Source of the DNA: Nocardioides luteus
GTDB taxonomy: Bacteria > Actinomycetota > Actinomycetes > Propionibacteriales > Nocardioidaceae
Length of the DNA stretch: 64,000 bases
Assembly: GCF_014648595.1 (NCBI RefSeq)
Contig: NZ_BMRK01000015.1
Location: 52,809 to 116,808 of the forward strand
Direction of reading: 5' to 3'
Shown here: positions 57,235 to 64,000 of the stretch, in pieces
How positions within the stretch are numbered: the first letter of the stretch is position 1
Layout of the letters: each line of letters begins with the position of its first letter
Program-made: the position numbers and the translations under genes
The notes under the pieces: generated by a model
Seen by the model: the letters and a program-made list of their open reading frames with translations, nothing else
Told to the model about the DNA's origin: nothing
Databases searched by the model: none

Positions 57235-59052
57235 TCAGGATCCTTGTTGAGCAACCCAGGAGGCGTGCAGCCGGGCGTACGTGGATCCCGCCTGCGCCAC
57301 GAGCTCGGCGTGGGGGCCGCGCTGGGCGAGGCGGCCCTCGTCGACGACGATGACCTCGTCGGCGGCCTCGGCGGTGGAGAGGCGGTGGGCGATGGTGACC
57401 GAGGTGCGGCCGCTCATCAGGCGCTCCAGGGCCCGGTTGATCCGCATCTCCAGGCGCGGGTCGACGGCGGAGGTGGCCTCGTCGAGGACGAGCAGGTCGG
57501 GGTCGGCGAGCTGGGCGCGGAGCAGGGCGACGAGCTGTCGTTCGCCGGCCGAGAGCGACTCGCCGCGCTGTCCGACGCTGGTGCGGACACCGTTGGGGAG
57601 ACCGGCCAGCCAGTCACCCAGGCCCAGCACCCGGGCGGACTCCTCGATCTCCGCGTCGGTCGCGTCGAGCCGGCCGTAGCGGACGTTGTCGGCGAGGGTG
57701 GAGTCGAAGAGGAAGCCTTCCTGCGGGACCAGCACCACGCTGGTGCGCAGCGAGGCGTTGCCGATCTCGCGTACGTCGACGCCGTCGAGCCGGACCCGGC
57801 CCTCGGTCACGTCCATCACCCGGGTGAGCAGCTTGGCGATGGTCGACTTTCCGGAGCCGGTCTCGCCGACGACCGCGATCCGGCTGCCGGGAGCGATCTC
57901 GAGGGAGATGTCGTGGAGAACAGGGCGGCCACCGGGGTAGGCGAAGGTGACCGAGTCGAACTCGATCGAGAGGGGTCCACGGGGCAGCACCGCACCGTCC
58001 GCGCCCGGGTCGACGAGGTCGGCAGGCGTGTCCAGGATCCCGATCGTGCGGCGCCAGGAGGCGATCGCGTTCTGCGCGTCGGTCAGGATCTGGGTGCCCA
58101 TCTGCACCGGACCCACGAAGAGCGTCACCAGGAACGCGAAGGCGAGGATCTCGCCGACGGTGAGCTCGCCGCCGGTGCCGCGGTAGGCCAGCGCGAGCAG
58201 GACACCACCGACGATCACGCCGGCGTTGGCGAGGCCGCCGGAGAGACCGCCGAGGCTGAAGAAGATCGAGGTGTAGGCCTGCGCCTTCGTCTGCGCGGCG
58301 CTGGTGGCGTCGATCTCCCGGTCGATGCGCTGCTGGGTGCGGTCCTCCACGGCGTACGCCTTGACCACGGCCGCCCCGACGACCGGCTCGGAGACCGCCG
58401 AGAGCATCTTGGCGACCTGGCGGCGGGCGAGGGTGTAGGCCGCCGAGAGCTTGCGCTGGAAGAAGCGCAGGCTCAGGAAGAGCGGCCCGAAGCAGAGCCA
58501 CACCAGGATCGCGAGCTGCCAGGAGTAGACCACCATCACCACGGTGGCGATCAGCATCTGCCCGATGCTGACGATGAAGAGCAGCCCGCCGAAGACGATG
58601 AACTGGCTGACCTGGTCGACGTCGCTGGTGACCCGCGAGACCAGGGCGCCGCGGTGCTCGGTCGACTGGGTGAGCATCGGCAGGTCGTGAACGTGCCGGA
58701 AGGCCTTGGTACGCAGCGTCGCCAGGCCCCGCTCGGCCGCGGTGAAGAGCCGGCTGGTCATCAGGAACGACGCGACGCCGGTGACCGCGATGGCGACCAG
58801 CGCGACGAGGCCGGCGCGCAGGACGTAGCCGAGATCGGGACCACCGGGGCCGCTGAGCCCGTTGTCGAGGGTCTGCTGGACGACGATCGGGACGACCACC
58901 TGGCCGACGCTGGCGATCACGGCGAGCGCGAAGGTGCCGCGGATGCCCTCGACCAGCTCCGGGGAGTGCTTGATGCCGCGGCGGATGGTCTCGATCGCGC
59001 CGAGGTCCTCGCCGCTGCCGACCCGGGTCTCGGGCTCGAGGGTCGCGGTCAC
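57235..59052 (-). CDS. ABC exporter, fused permease-ATPase (second subunit)
   Basis: A 605-residue half-transporter of the type IV exporter class. The transmembrane domain (about 35-320, six spans) includes VLRAGLVALVAIAVTGVASFLM; the ATPase has Walker A VVGETGSGKSTIAKLL, Q-loop VPQEGFLF, signature LSAGERQLVALLRAQL and Walker B LLVLDEATSAVDP. Its start overlaps the gene at 59049 by 4 nt, and the two probably form a heterodimer. The signature reads LSAGE, not LSGGQ, a difference often seen at one site of asymmetric exporters, although the catalytic Glu after Walker B is present. The exported substrate is unknown. Confidence 0.92.
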   Translation of the reverse strand: MTATLEPETRVGSGEDLGAIETIRRGIKHSPELVEGIRGTFALAVIASVGQVVVPIVVQQTLDNGLSGPGGPDLGYVLRAGLVALVAIAVTGVASFLMTSRLFTAAERGLATLRTKAFRHVHDLPMLTQSTEHRGALVSRVTSDVDQVSQFIVFGGLLFIVSIGQMLIATVVMVVYSWQLAILVWLCFGPLFLSLRFFQRKLSAAYTLARRQVAKMLSAVSEPVVGAAVVKAYAVEDRTQQRIDREIDATSAAQTKAQAYTSIFFSLGGLSGGLANAGVIVGGVLLALAYRGTGGELTVGEILAFAFLVTLFVGPVQMGTQILTDAQNAIASWRRTIGILDTPADLVDPGADGAVLPRGPLSIEFDSVTFAYPGGRPVLHDISLEIAPGSRIAVVGETGSGKSTIAKLLTRVMDVTEGRVRLDGVDVREIGNASLRTSVVLVPQEGFLFDSTLADNVRYGRLDATDAEIEESARVLGLGDWLAGLPNGVRTSVGQRGESLSAGERQLVALLRAQLADPDLLVLDEATSAVDPRLEMRINRALERLMSGRTSVTIAHRLSTAEAADEVIVVDEGRLAQRGPHAELVAQAGSTYARLHASWVAQQGS

Positions 59053-60833
59053 TGGGCCACCTCAGGGGTCTCGTAGGCGTTGACGAGGCGGGCGTAGGAC
59101 TCGTCGCGGGCGAGCAGCTCGGCGTGGGTGCCGCGGTCGCGGATCCTGCCGTCCTCGAGATGGACGACCTCGTCGGCGAGCGCGATCGTGGCCTTGCGGT
59201 AGGCCACGACGACGAGGCTGGTGTCGCCGGCGCCGTCACGCAGAGCGGCGAGGATGCGCTGCTCCACCTCGGGGTCGACCGCCGAGGTGGCGTCGTCGAG
59301 GATCAGCAGTCGAGGGCGGCGTACGAGCGCGCGAGCCAGGGCGAGGCGCTGGCGCTGACCACCGGAGAGGCTCGCCCCGCGCTCGCCGAGGGTGGTGTCG
59401 AGCCCGTGGGGCAGCGCGGCGACGAAGCGGTCGGCCTGGGCCGCCTTGAGCGCGGACCAGACCTCGTCGTCGCTGAGGTCGGCACCGAGGGTGACGTTGC
59501 CGCGCACGGAGTCGTCGAAGACGAAGGCCGTCTGCGGCACCAGCGCCGCCACCCGGGCCCACTCCCCCGCGGCGAGGTCGCGCAGGTCGGTCTCGTCGAG
59601 GGTGATCCGGCCCTTCTCGGGGTCGACCAGGCGAGCCAGCAGCATCGTCAGCGTGCTCTTGCCGGAGGCCGTCTCGCCGACGATCGCGACCGTACGCCCC
59701 GGCTCGACCTCGAAGTCGACGCCGTCGAGCAGCGTGGGGCCGTCCGCGTAGGCATAGGAGATGCCGTCCACGCGCACCCGCGCGCCGGTCGGCTCGCGCT
59801 TGGTCCTCGCGGTGCCGTAGGGCAGCCGGCCGGTCGCCTCCAGCACCCGCTGCACGCGTCGGTATCCGACGACGCTGCGCGGGAACTCTCCCAGCAGCCA
59901 CCCGAAGGAGCGGATCGGGAAGGCGACGATGGTGAGCAGGAAGCCGATCTGGACGACGTCGCCCGGCGCCGCGGCCCCGCTGGAGACGCGGCCGACGCCG
60001 ACGGCCAGGACGGCGAGCACGCCGATGTTGGGCAGCGCGGCCAGGATCGGGTCGAAGGCAGCCCGGATCCGGCCGGCGCGTACGTTGACGTCGCGCAGCT
60101 CGCGAGCCTTGTCCTGGAACCGCCTGGTCTCCTCGGCCTCGCGGCCGAGGGTCTTGACGACGAGGGCGCCGTCGAAGGACTCGTGCGCGATGCCGGAGAG
60201 CTCCGCGCGCAGCTGCTGGGCGCGGGTCATGAGCGGCGAGGAGAACCGCTGGAAGACGAGGTTGGCGACCACGACCGCGGGGAAGACCAGGATGGCGATC
60301 GACGCCAGCACGACGTCGGTCCAGAACATCTGGGCGACTGCGATCACCATCATCGCGAGCGTGCCGACGGCCATCGGCAGCGGCGCGATCGGCGCCCAGG
60401 ACGCCTCGACGTCGGAGTTGGCGTTGGAGAGCAGCTGGCCGGTCGGGTGACGGTGGTGCCAGGCGAGCGGGAGCGAGAGATATTGCCGGGTCACGGCGCG
60501 CCGCGAGTGGGCCTGCATCCGGTACTGCATCACCCCGGCGCCCAGCCGCCGCGCCACCACCCCGACCGCACGCAGGATCGCGACACCGACGAAGAGGCCG
60601 ACGACCGCCCAGAGCCAGCCCGCACCGATCTCGCCGTCGCGGAGCCCCGGCACCAGCACGTGGTCGGTCGACCAGCCCAGCACCCAGGCGTCGGCGACCG
60701 TCAGCGCACCGAAGAGCGCGGAGCCGAGCGTAGAGAGCGTGAAGACCGCCCATTCGCGTCGGATGGCGACTCCGAGAACCCGGAACCCGTCTGTCGTCGT
60801 AGCCCTCTGGGGCGTCGGTTCCTCGTCGCTCAT
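59049..60833 (-). CDS. ABC exporter, fused permease-ATPase (first subunit)
   Basis: A 594-residue half-transporter. The membrane domain (about 30-310) includes [21 protein letters not shown] and [21 protein letters not shown]; the ATPase has Walker [17 protein letters not shown]-loop VPQTAFVF, signature [15 protein letters not shown] and Walker [14 protein letters not shown]. Here the residue after the Walker B Asp is Asp (LDDATSAVD) where the catalytic Glu is expected, so this may be the degenerate site of the heterodimer. It precedes and overlaps its partner, with its ATG at 60833, and is divergent from the TIGR03085 gene. Confidence 0.92.
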   Translation of the reverse strand: MSDEEPTPQRATTTDGFRVLGVAIRREWAVFTLSTLGSALFGALTVADAWVLGWSTDHVLVPGLRDGEIGAGWLWAVVGLFVGVAILRAVGVVARRLGAGVMQYRMQAHSRRAVTRQYLSLPLAWHHRHPTGQLLSNANSDVEASWAPIAPLPMAVGTLAMMVIAVAQMFWTDVVLASIAILVFPAVVVANLVFQRFSSPLMTRAQQLRAELSGIAHESFDGALVVKTLGREAEETRRFQDKARELRDVNVRAGRIRAAFDPILAALPNIGVLAVLAVGVGRVSSGAAAPGDVVQIGFLLTIVAFPIRSFGWLLGEFPRSVVGYRRVQRVLEATGRLPYGTARTKREPTGARVRVDGISYAYADGPTLLDGVDFEVEPGRTVAIVGETASGKSTLTMLLARLVDPEKGRITLDETDLRDLAAGEWARVAALVPQTAFVFDDSVRGNVTLGADLSDDEVWSALKAAQADRFVAALPHGLDTTLGERGASLSGGQRQRLALARALVRRPRLLILDDATSAVDPEVEQRILAALRDGAGDTSLVVVAYRKATIALADEVVHLEDGRIRDRGTHAELLARDESYARLVNAYETPEVAQ

Positions 60834-60938
60834 GTCGAAGTAAATCCTAGGTCAGCCCTGTGCATCCGACGAATTTTTTTGAACCGACCGCTGGTTCGGG
60901 TCGACATTCGGACGGGATCCTTGCTGGGACGGGATCGT

Positions 60939-60944
60939 TAGAGT
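60939..60944 (+). promoter_or_regulatory. -10 box for a leaderless TIGR03085 transcript
   Basis: TAGAGT lies 6 nt before the GTG at 60951; no Shine-Dalgarno sequence is seen. Confidence 0.5.
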
Positions 60945-60950
60945 CGCAAC

Positions 60951-61574
60951 GTGGTCTCCTTCGCGCGCTCCGAGCGCCTCGCCCTGTGTGACACCGCCGT
61001 CTCTCTCGGTCCCGCGGCCCCGACGCTCTGCGAGGGTTGGCAGGTCAAGGACCTGCTCGTGCACCTGCTGGTACGCGAGCGTCGCCCGTGGGCCGCCGCC
61101 GGCATGTTCATCCCGCCGCTCGCCTCGGTGCAGAGGAAAGCCGAGGCCGCGTACGCCGCCGAGTCGCTGGAGTCGCTCACCGCCCGCCTCCGCGACCCCA
61201 AGGGCACTCTCTTCGCGATCGACCCGATCGACCGAGCCGTCAACACCGTCGAGTTCTTCGTCCACCACGAGGATCTCCGCCGTGCCCAGCCCGGCTGGTC
61301 GCCGCGTACGCTCCCCGCCGTTGCCGAACGAACCCTCTGGCGCAACCTGAAGCTGGCCGGTCGCGCCCTGGTCCGTTCCGCCGCCACGCCGGTCGTGATC
61401 AGCGACGGCACCGAGTCGGTCACCCTCCGCCCCGGCGAGGAGCCGGTCACCATCACCGGCCCGGCCAGCGAGCTCCTCCTCTTCTGCTTCGGACGGCACG
61501 AGGTGCGTGGGTTGGTCTTCGATGGGCCCGCCGAGAAGATCACGCGTTTGGAGAACGCCAGTCTGGGATTCTGA
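60951..61574 (+). CDS. TIGR03085-family (DinB-like four-helix) protein
   Basis: A 207-residue protein of the maleylpyruvate-isomerase/DinB-like superfamily, group TIGR03085, found in actinobacteria next to hisI. SERLALCDTAVSLGPAAPTLCEGWQVKDLLVHLLVRERRPW is the helical metal-binding start (His and Glu in HLLVRE), FFVHHEDLRRAQPGW supplies further His ligands, and the C-terminal domain contains VTLRPGEEPVTITGPASELLLFCFGR. The function is unknown; a metal-dependent or thiol-linked transferase role is typical for the superfamily. The GTG at 60951 has a -10 box 6 nt upstream. It is split from hisI by the ABC exporter pair here. Confidence 0.9.
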   Translation: MVSFARSERLALCDTAVSLGPAAPTLCEGWQVKDLLVHLLVRERRPWAAAGMFIPPLASVQRKAEAAYAAESLESLTARLRDPKGTLFAIDPIDRAVNTVEFFVHHEDLRRAQPGWSPRTLPAVAERTLWRNLKLAGRALVRSAATPVVISDGTESVTLRPGEEPVTITGPASELLLFCFGRHEVRGLVFDGPAEKITRLENASLGF

Positions 61575-61725
61575 GGCACCCGGTGGTCGAACTTGTCGAG
61601 ACCCCGGCCCTGGTGGTCGAGCTTGTCGAGACCACCCTTCGTGCGGACATCGCCAAGCGACTGTCTTTTCGTTCCGACGTTTCGCCGCCGACCCGATCTC
61701 TCAGTGTCTCTCGGTCACGCGCCGC

Positions 61726-61778
61726 GTCAAGGACGCCCTTCGGGCGCCGGCTTCGCCGGCCGCTTCGCGGTCCTTGAC
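61726..61778. other. Cloverleaf-like hairpin cluster, copy 1
   Basis: A 9-bp outer stem GTCAAGGAC/GTCCTTGAC (61726-61734 with 61770-61778) encloses three contiguous hairpins, each with a TTC loop: GCCC/GGGC (61735-61745), GCCGGC/GCCGGC (61746-61760) and CGC/GCG (61761-61769). Every one of the 53 nt is in a stem or a 3-nt loop. Confidence 0.75.
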
Positions 61779-62141
61779 CCGGCACCCGGTCGAGAAAGAC
61801 TCCGCCTATATCGGGCGGCGGCGAGAGATGTGGCGCGGGCTCACGCGATCTGAGGAAGCCGACGTCGAATGTGATGAGGACCCCTCGCTCCCGCTAGTCG
61901 GGCCGCCGGAGGCCGCCAGGAAGCCCGTCGAAACCCAAGCACCGGAGGGGTCGAGCTTGTCGTGACCTCATTCGAGAACGATCACCCCGCGACTCGCAGC
62001 AAGCGAGTTGTCGAGAACTGAGCCACCGGTGGTCAAGCTTGTGGAGACCACCTCGCGGGCGGACATCGGTCGCCGACTGTGTCTTTCGTTCCCAGGTTCG
62101 CCGCCGACCCGATCTCTCAGTGTCTCTCGATCACGCGCCGC

Positions 62142-62194
62142 GTCAAGGACGCCCTGCGGGCGCCGGCTTCGCCGGCCGCTTCGCGGTCCTTGAC
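62142..62194. other. Cloverleaf-like hairpin cluster, copy 2
   Basis: Same structure as 61726-61778, shifted by 416 bp. The only difference is in the first loop (TGC for TTC); all stems are unchanged while surrounding sequence has diverged more. Confidence 0.75.
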
Positions 62195-62557
62195 CCGGCA
62201 CCCGATCGAGAAAAGACTCCGCCAATATCGGGGCGGCGGCGAGGAGTGTGGCGCGGGCTCAGGTGACTTGGAAGAGCCGACGTCGAGTCTGAGCAGGGAC
62301 CCCTCGCGTCCGCTGGTCGAGCCGCCGGAGCCGCCAGGCGGAGGCGCGTCGAGACCAACACCGTCGCTCGCCGTCCGCTTTTGTAGCGACTGAGCCCCGG
62401 TGGTCTCCACCGGTGGTCGAGCTTGTCGAGACCACCCTCTGTGGAACGGCCTTCCTAGGCGCAACAGATCAGGGCGGTCGTTGCTCGAAGAGGGGTCTCG
62501 ACAAGCTCGACCTCCGGGGTGGGTTCTCGACAGGCTCCACCACCGCGAGGGGTGGGG

Positions 62558-63799
62558 TCAGAGCGTGGAGGTGCGTCGGCTGAACCGAATCCGCCCGTCA
62601 GGCAGCCGGTCGTAGGTGCAGTTCGGATCGTGGATCCGTCGATGATCACTCGGGCACAGCAGCACCATGTTTGCGAGGTCTGTCTTTCCGCCTTCGCCCC
62701 AGGGTTTGAGGTGATGGGCTTCGGTCCAAGCGGCTGGTGCGTCGCAGTCTTCTGCTTGGCAGCACTTGTCTCGTAGGCGGAGTGCGCGGTGTTGGATCGG
62801 GTGCGCCAGGCGGGCGGTGCGGCCGAGGTCGAGGATCTCGGAGTCGGTGCCCAACACGACGGGGACGAGGTCGGCGTTGCACGCCATCCTGCGGGCCTCA
62901 GCGGCGGTGATCTTCTCGCCGTCGAAGCCGAGGGAGGCGGTGGCGAGGTCCTTGCGGAGCTCGTCGAGGCTCATGGTCACGAACATGGTGGTGGCGTGGC
63001 CGCCGTGGCGGGGCAGGTTCTCGACGTCGTAGGTCTCGATCACCCGCGCGAAGGCCTGACCCAGCAGCCGGTCGTAGGGGGCTTTGCGGCCTTTCTCTTC
63101 TGCGGACCACTTCCGCGGCTGTGCCAGCGAGTCCAGCATGGTGCGTAGCCGCAGGCCGACCGCACGAGAGACCCGGGCGTGGATATCGATGGTGCCGTCG
63201 CCGTTGTCGCGGGACTGGAAGAACGTGCGCCGTTGGGCGTGCTCTTCTTCCCGCTGCAGTGCTTTGGCCTCGGCTTCTTCGAACCGGTCGGGGTCGACCA
63301 TGAGCAGGATCCGCTTGCCGGCGACCTTCAGCTCGTTCGCGGTCCACCAGGTGGCGTGCTCGACCAACAACTTCTCCGCCAGGAGCAGGTCCTCGGTGCT
63401 GGCGGCCGGGTCGGTCTCAATCTGGTCGAGGGCTTTGGTGATCACCCGGGCCTTGTCCTGGGACAACACACCGTCAGCCAGACCCGCAGCGACCAGCTCG
63501 TACTTGGCCAGACTCGCGGCGAGGTTCACCTGCGAACGGGCGACGCCCTTGTCAACCAAAAGTTCGGTGCGCATCCACCCGGAGACGTCCTTCGCTCCGG
63601 TCTCCTCAGCGATGTCACCCGAGGCAGCGAGCAGCCGGAGCTTCACCGCGGCCTGCTTGGCCTGGATCTTCTCCAGCCGCGCGAGTGCTTCCTTCTTCTG
63701 ACTCCTGCGCCAGTAGGCCGGGTCCCGGGTGAGGAGGTCGTCAAGGGAGGCCTCGATGGCGCTCAGGTCAACATCGACCGTGTCATGCTCGAGGCTCAT
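62558..63799 (-). CDS. DUF222/HNH endonuclease-like protein (13E12 family)
   Basis: A 413-residue protein. The N-terminal ~300 residues are the helical DUF222 domain (LLAASGDIAEETGAKDVSGWM, VARSQVNLAASLAKYELVAAGLADG, RLRTMLDSLAQPRKWSAEE). The C-terminal HNH nuclease domain reads CDAPAAWTEAHHLKPWGEGG followed by KTDLANMVLLCPSDHRRIHD, with both His of the HNH core, the Asn and the Cys pair. This is the 13E12 layout, amplified in many actinobacterial genomes and of unproven function. The ATG at 63799 follows GAGGAGG. Its 3' end abuts the repeat zone, and another repeat copy begins 183 bp upstream of its start. The gap 63800-63981 shows no gene. Confidence 0.92.
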   Translation of the reverse strand: MSLEHDTVDVDLSAIEASLDDLLTRDPAYWRRSQKKEALARLEKIQAKQAAVKLRLLAASGDIAEETGAKDVSGWMRTELLVDKGVARSQVNLAASLAKYELVAAGLADGVLSQDKARVITKALDQIETDPAASTEDLLLAEKLLVEHATWWTANELKVAGKRILLMVDPDRFEEAEAKALQREEEHAQRRTFFQSRDNGDGTIDIHARVSRAVGLRLRTMLDSLAQPRKWSAEEKGRKAPYDRLLGQAFARVIETYDVENLPRHGGHATTMFVTMSLDELRKDLATASLGFDGEKITAAEARRMACNADLVPVVLGTDSEILDLGRTARLAHPIQHRALRLRDKCCQAEDCDAPAAWTEAHHLKPWGEGGKTDLANMVLLCPSDHRRIHDPNCTYDRLPDGRIRFSRRTSTL

Positions 63800-63981
63800 C
63801 GGGTCCTCCTCTCGGGGCGTGTCGTGATGGATCCGATTCTACTCCTCTAAATCCCGTTATGCCACATATAATCCCTGGTCAGACGCACTTTTCTGCGCAA
63901 ATCTTAGGATCGAATCTGTGGATGGTAAGTGGCCCGATAGGCCACTTTTTCTTCCGTGAACGGGATAGTTGTTGTGGGTTT

Positions 63982-64000
63982 GGTGGTCTCGACAAGCTCG
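63982..64000. repeat. Partial GGTGGTCTCGACAAGCTCG element at the window edge
   Basis: An inverted copy of the GGTCGAGCTTGTCGAGACC element, cut by the right edge. With the repeat zone at 61575-62557 it brackets the HNH gene. Confidence 0.6.

Larger units (their letters stand above)
61575..62557. repeat. 983-bp repeat zone without a supportable gene
   Basis: The gap between the TIGR03085 and HNH genes is filled by repeats. Its core is a tandem duplication with a 416-bp period: 61612-62027 corresponds to 62028-62440 or so, most clearly at 61682-61845 and 62103-62262. Each copy starts with a GGTCGAGCTTGTCGAGACC-type element and contains the hairpin cluster listed below. Short elements occur at 61582, 61612, 62028, 62412 (forward), 62494 and about 62523 (inverted). 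Several reading frames of 60-150 codons exist, but they overlap in all frames, share no start context and follow the repeat structure, so I do not call them. Confidence 0.8.

Noticed and set aside
61593-62393. Several 60-150-codon frames in the repeat zone
   Set aside because: They overlap one another in different frames, follow the duplication and its hairpins, and lack start signals.

Overview
The window is chromosomal DNA from a high-GC actinobacterium. The gene families (PdtaR-type ANTAR regulator, AftD, DUF2613, HGxxPAAW, TIGR03085, the Trp-associated membrane protein) and the many genes with a TANNNT box 6-7 nt before the start codon suggest Nocardioides or a close relative. That placement is inference from gene content; no rRNA is present.

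Region 1 (1-3935) is one end of an integrated phage or mobile element. It holds three small unknown genes, an isolated virion-like gene bracketed by hairpins, and a large serine recombinase. The element stops inside a host DUF4192 gene, whose first ~28 codons survive at 3935-4018. Region 2 (4155-16234) is housekeeping: two Y-family polymerases, oligopeptidase B, a SigB-like sigma factor with an ECF-type promoter, a GH3 N-acetylhexosaminidase, CoaE, a GlxA-type regulator beside an uncatalogued 47-aa membrane protein, ribosomal protein S1 and a methyltransferase.

Region 3 (16326-30085) is a cell-envelope glycan locus: DUF3068 protein, two large polytopic GT-C-like proteins, an acyltransferase, AftD arabinosyltransferase, a methyltransferase, a GT4 glycosyltransferase, the small AftD-associated DUF2613 protein and a flippase. 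Region 4 (30200-41482) has a secreted chorismate mutase, DNA polymerase I, a hotdog thioesterase, a branched-chain amino acid ABC transporter (livF-livG-livM-livH plus binding protein) whose LivH carries an extra exported N-terminal domain, and PdtaR. Region 5 (41555-51814) has tRNA-Leu(CAA) with a LAGLIDADG-type gene directly behind it, pyruvate kinase, an HxlR regulator, gltB-gltD and lgt. Region 6 (51821-61574) has an SCO protein, trpA-trpB-trpC, small membrane proteins, hisI, a heterodimeric ABC exporter and a TIGR03085 protein; trpE is missing from its expected place.

Region 7 (61575-64000) is a nearly 1-kb non-coding repeat zone containing two 416-bp-spaced copies of a sequence that folds into a cloverleaf-like set of TTC-loop hairpins, followed by a DUF222/HNH (13E12-type) gene. 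Three dispersed repeat families recur in intergenic gaps: short GGTCGAGCTTGTCGAGACC elements, arrays of ~21-bp repeats with a GCCGAGACG core, and a ~54-bp inverted pair flanking the thioesterase gene.
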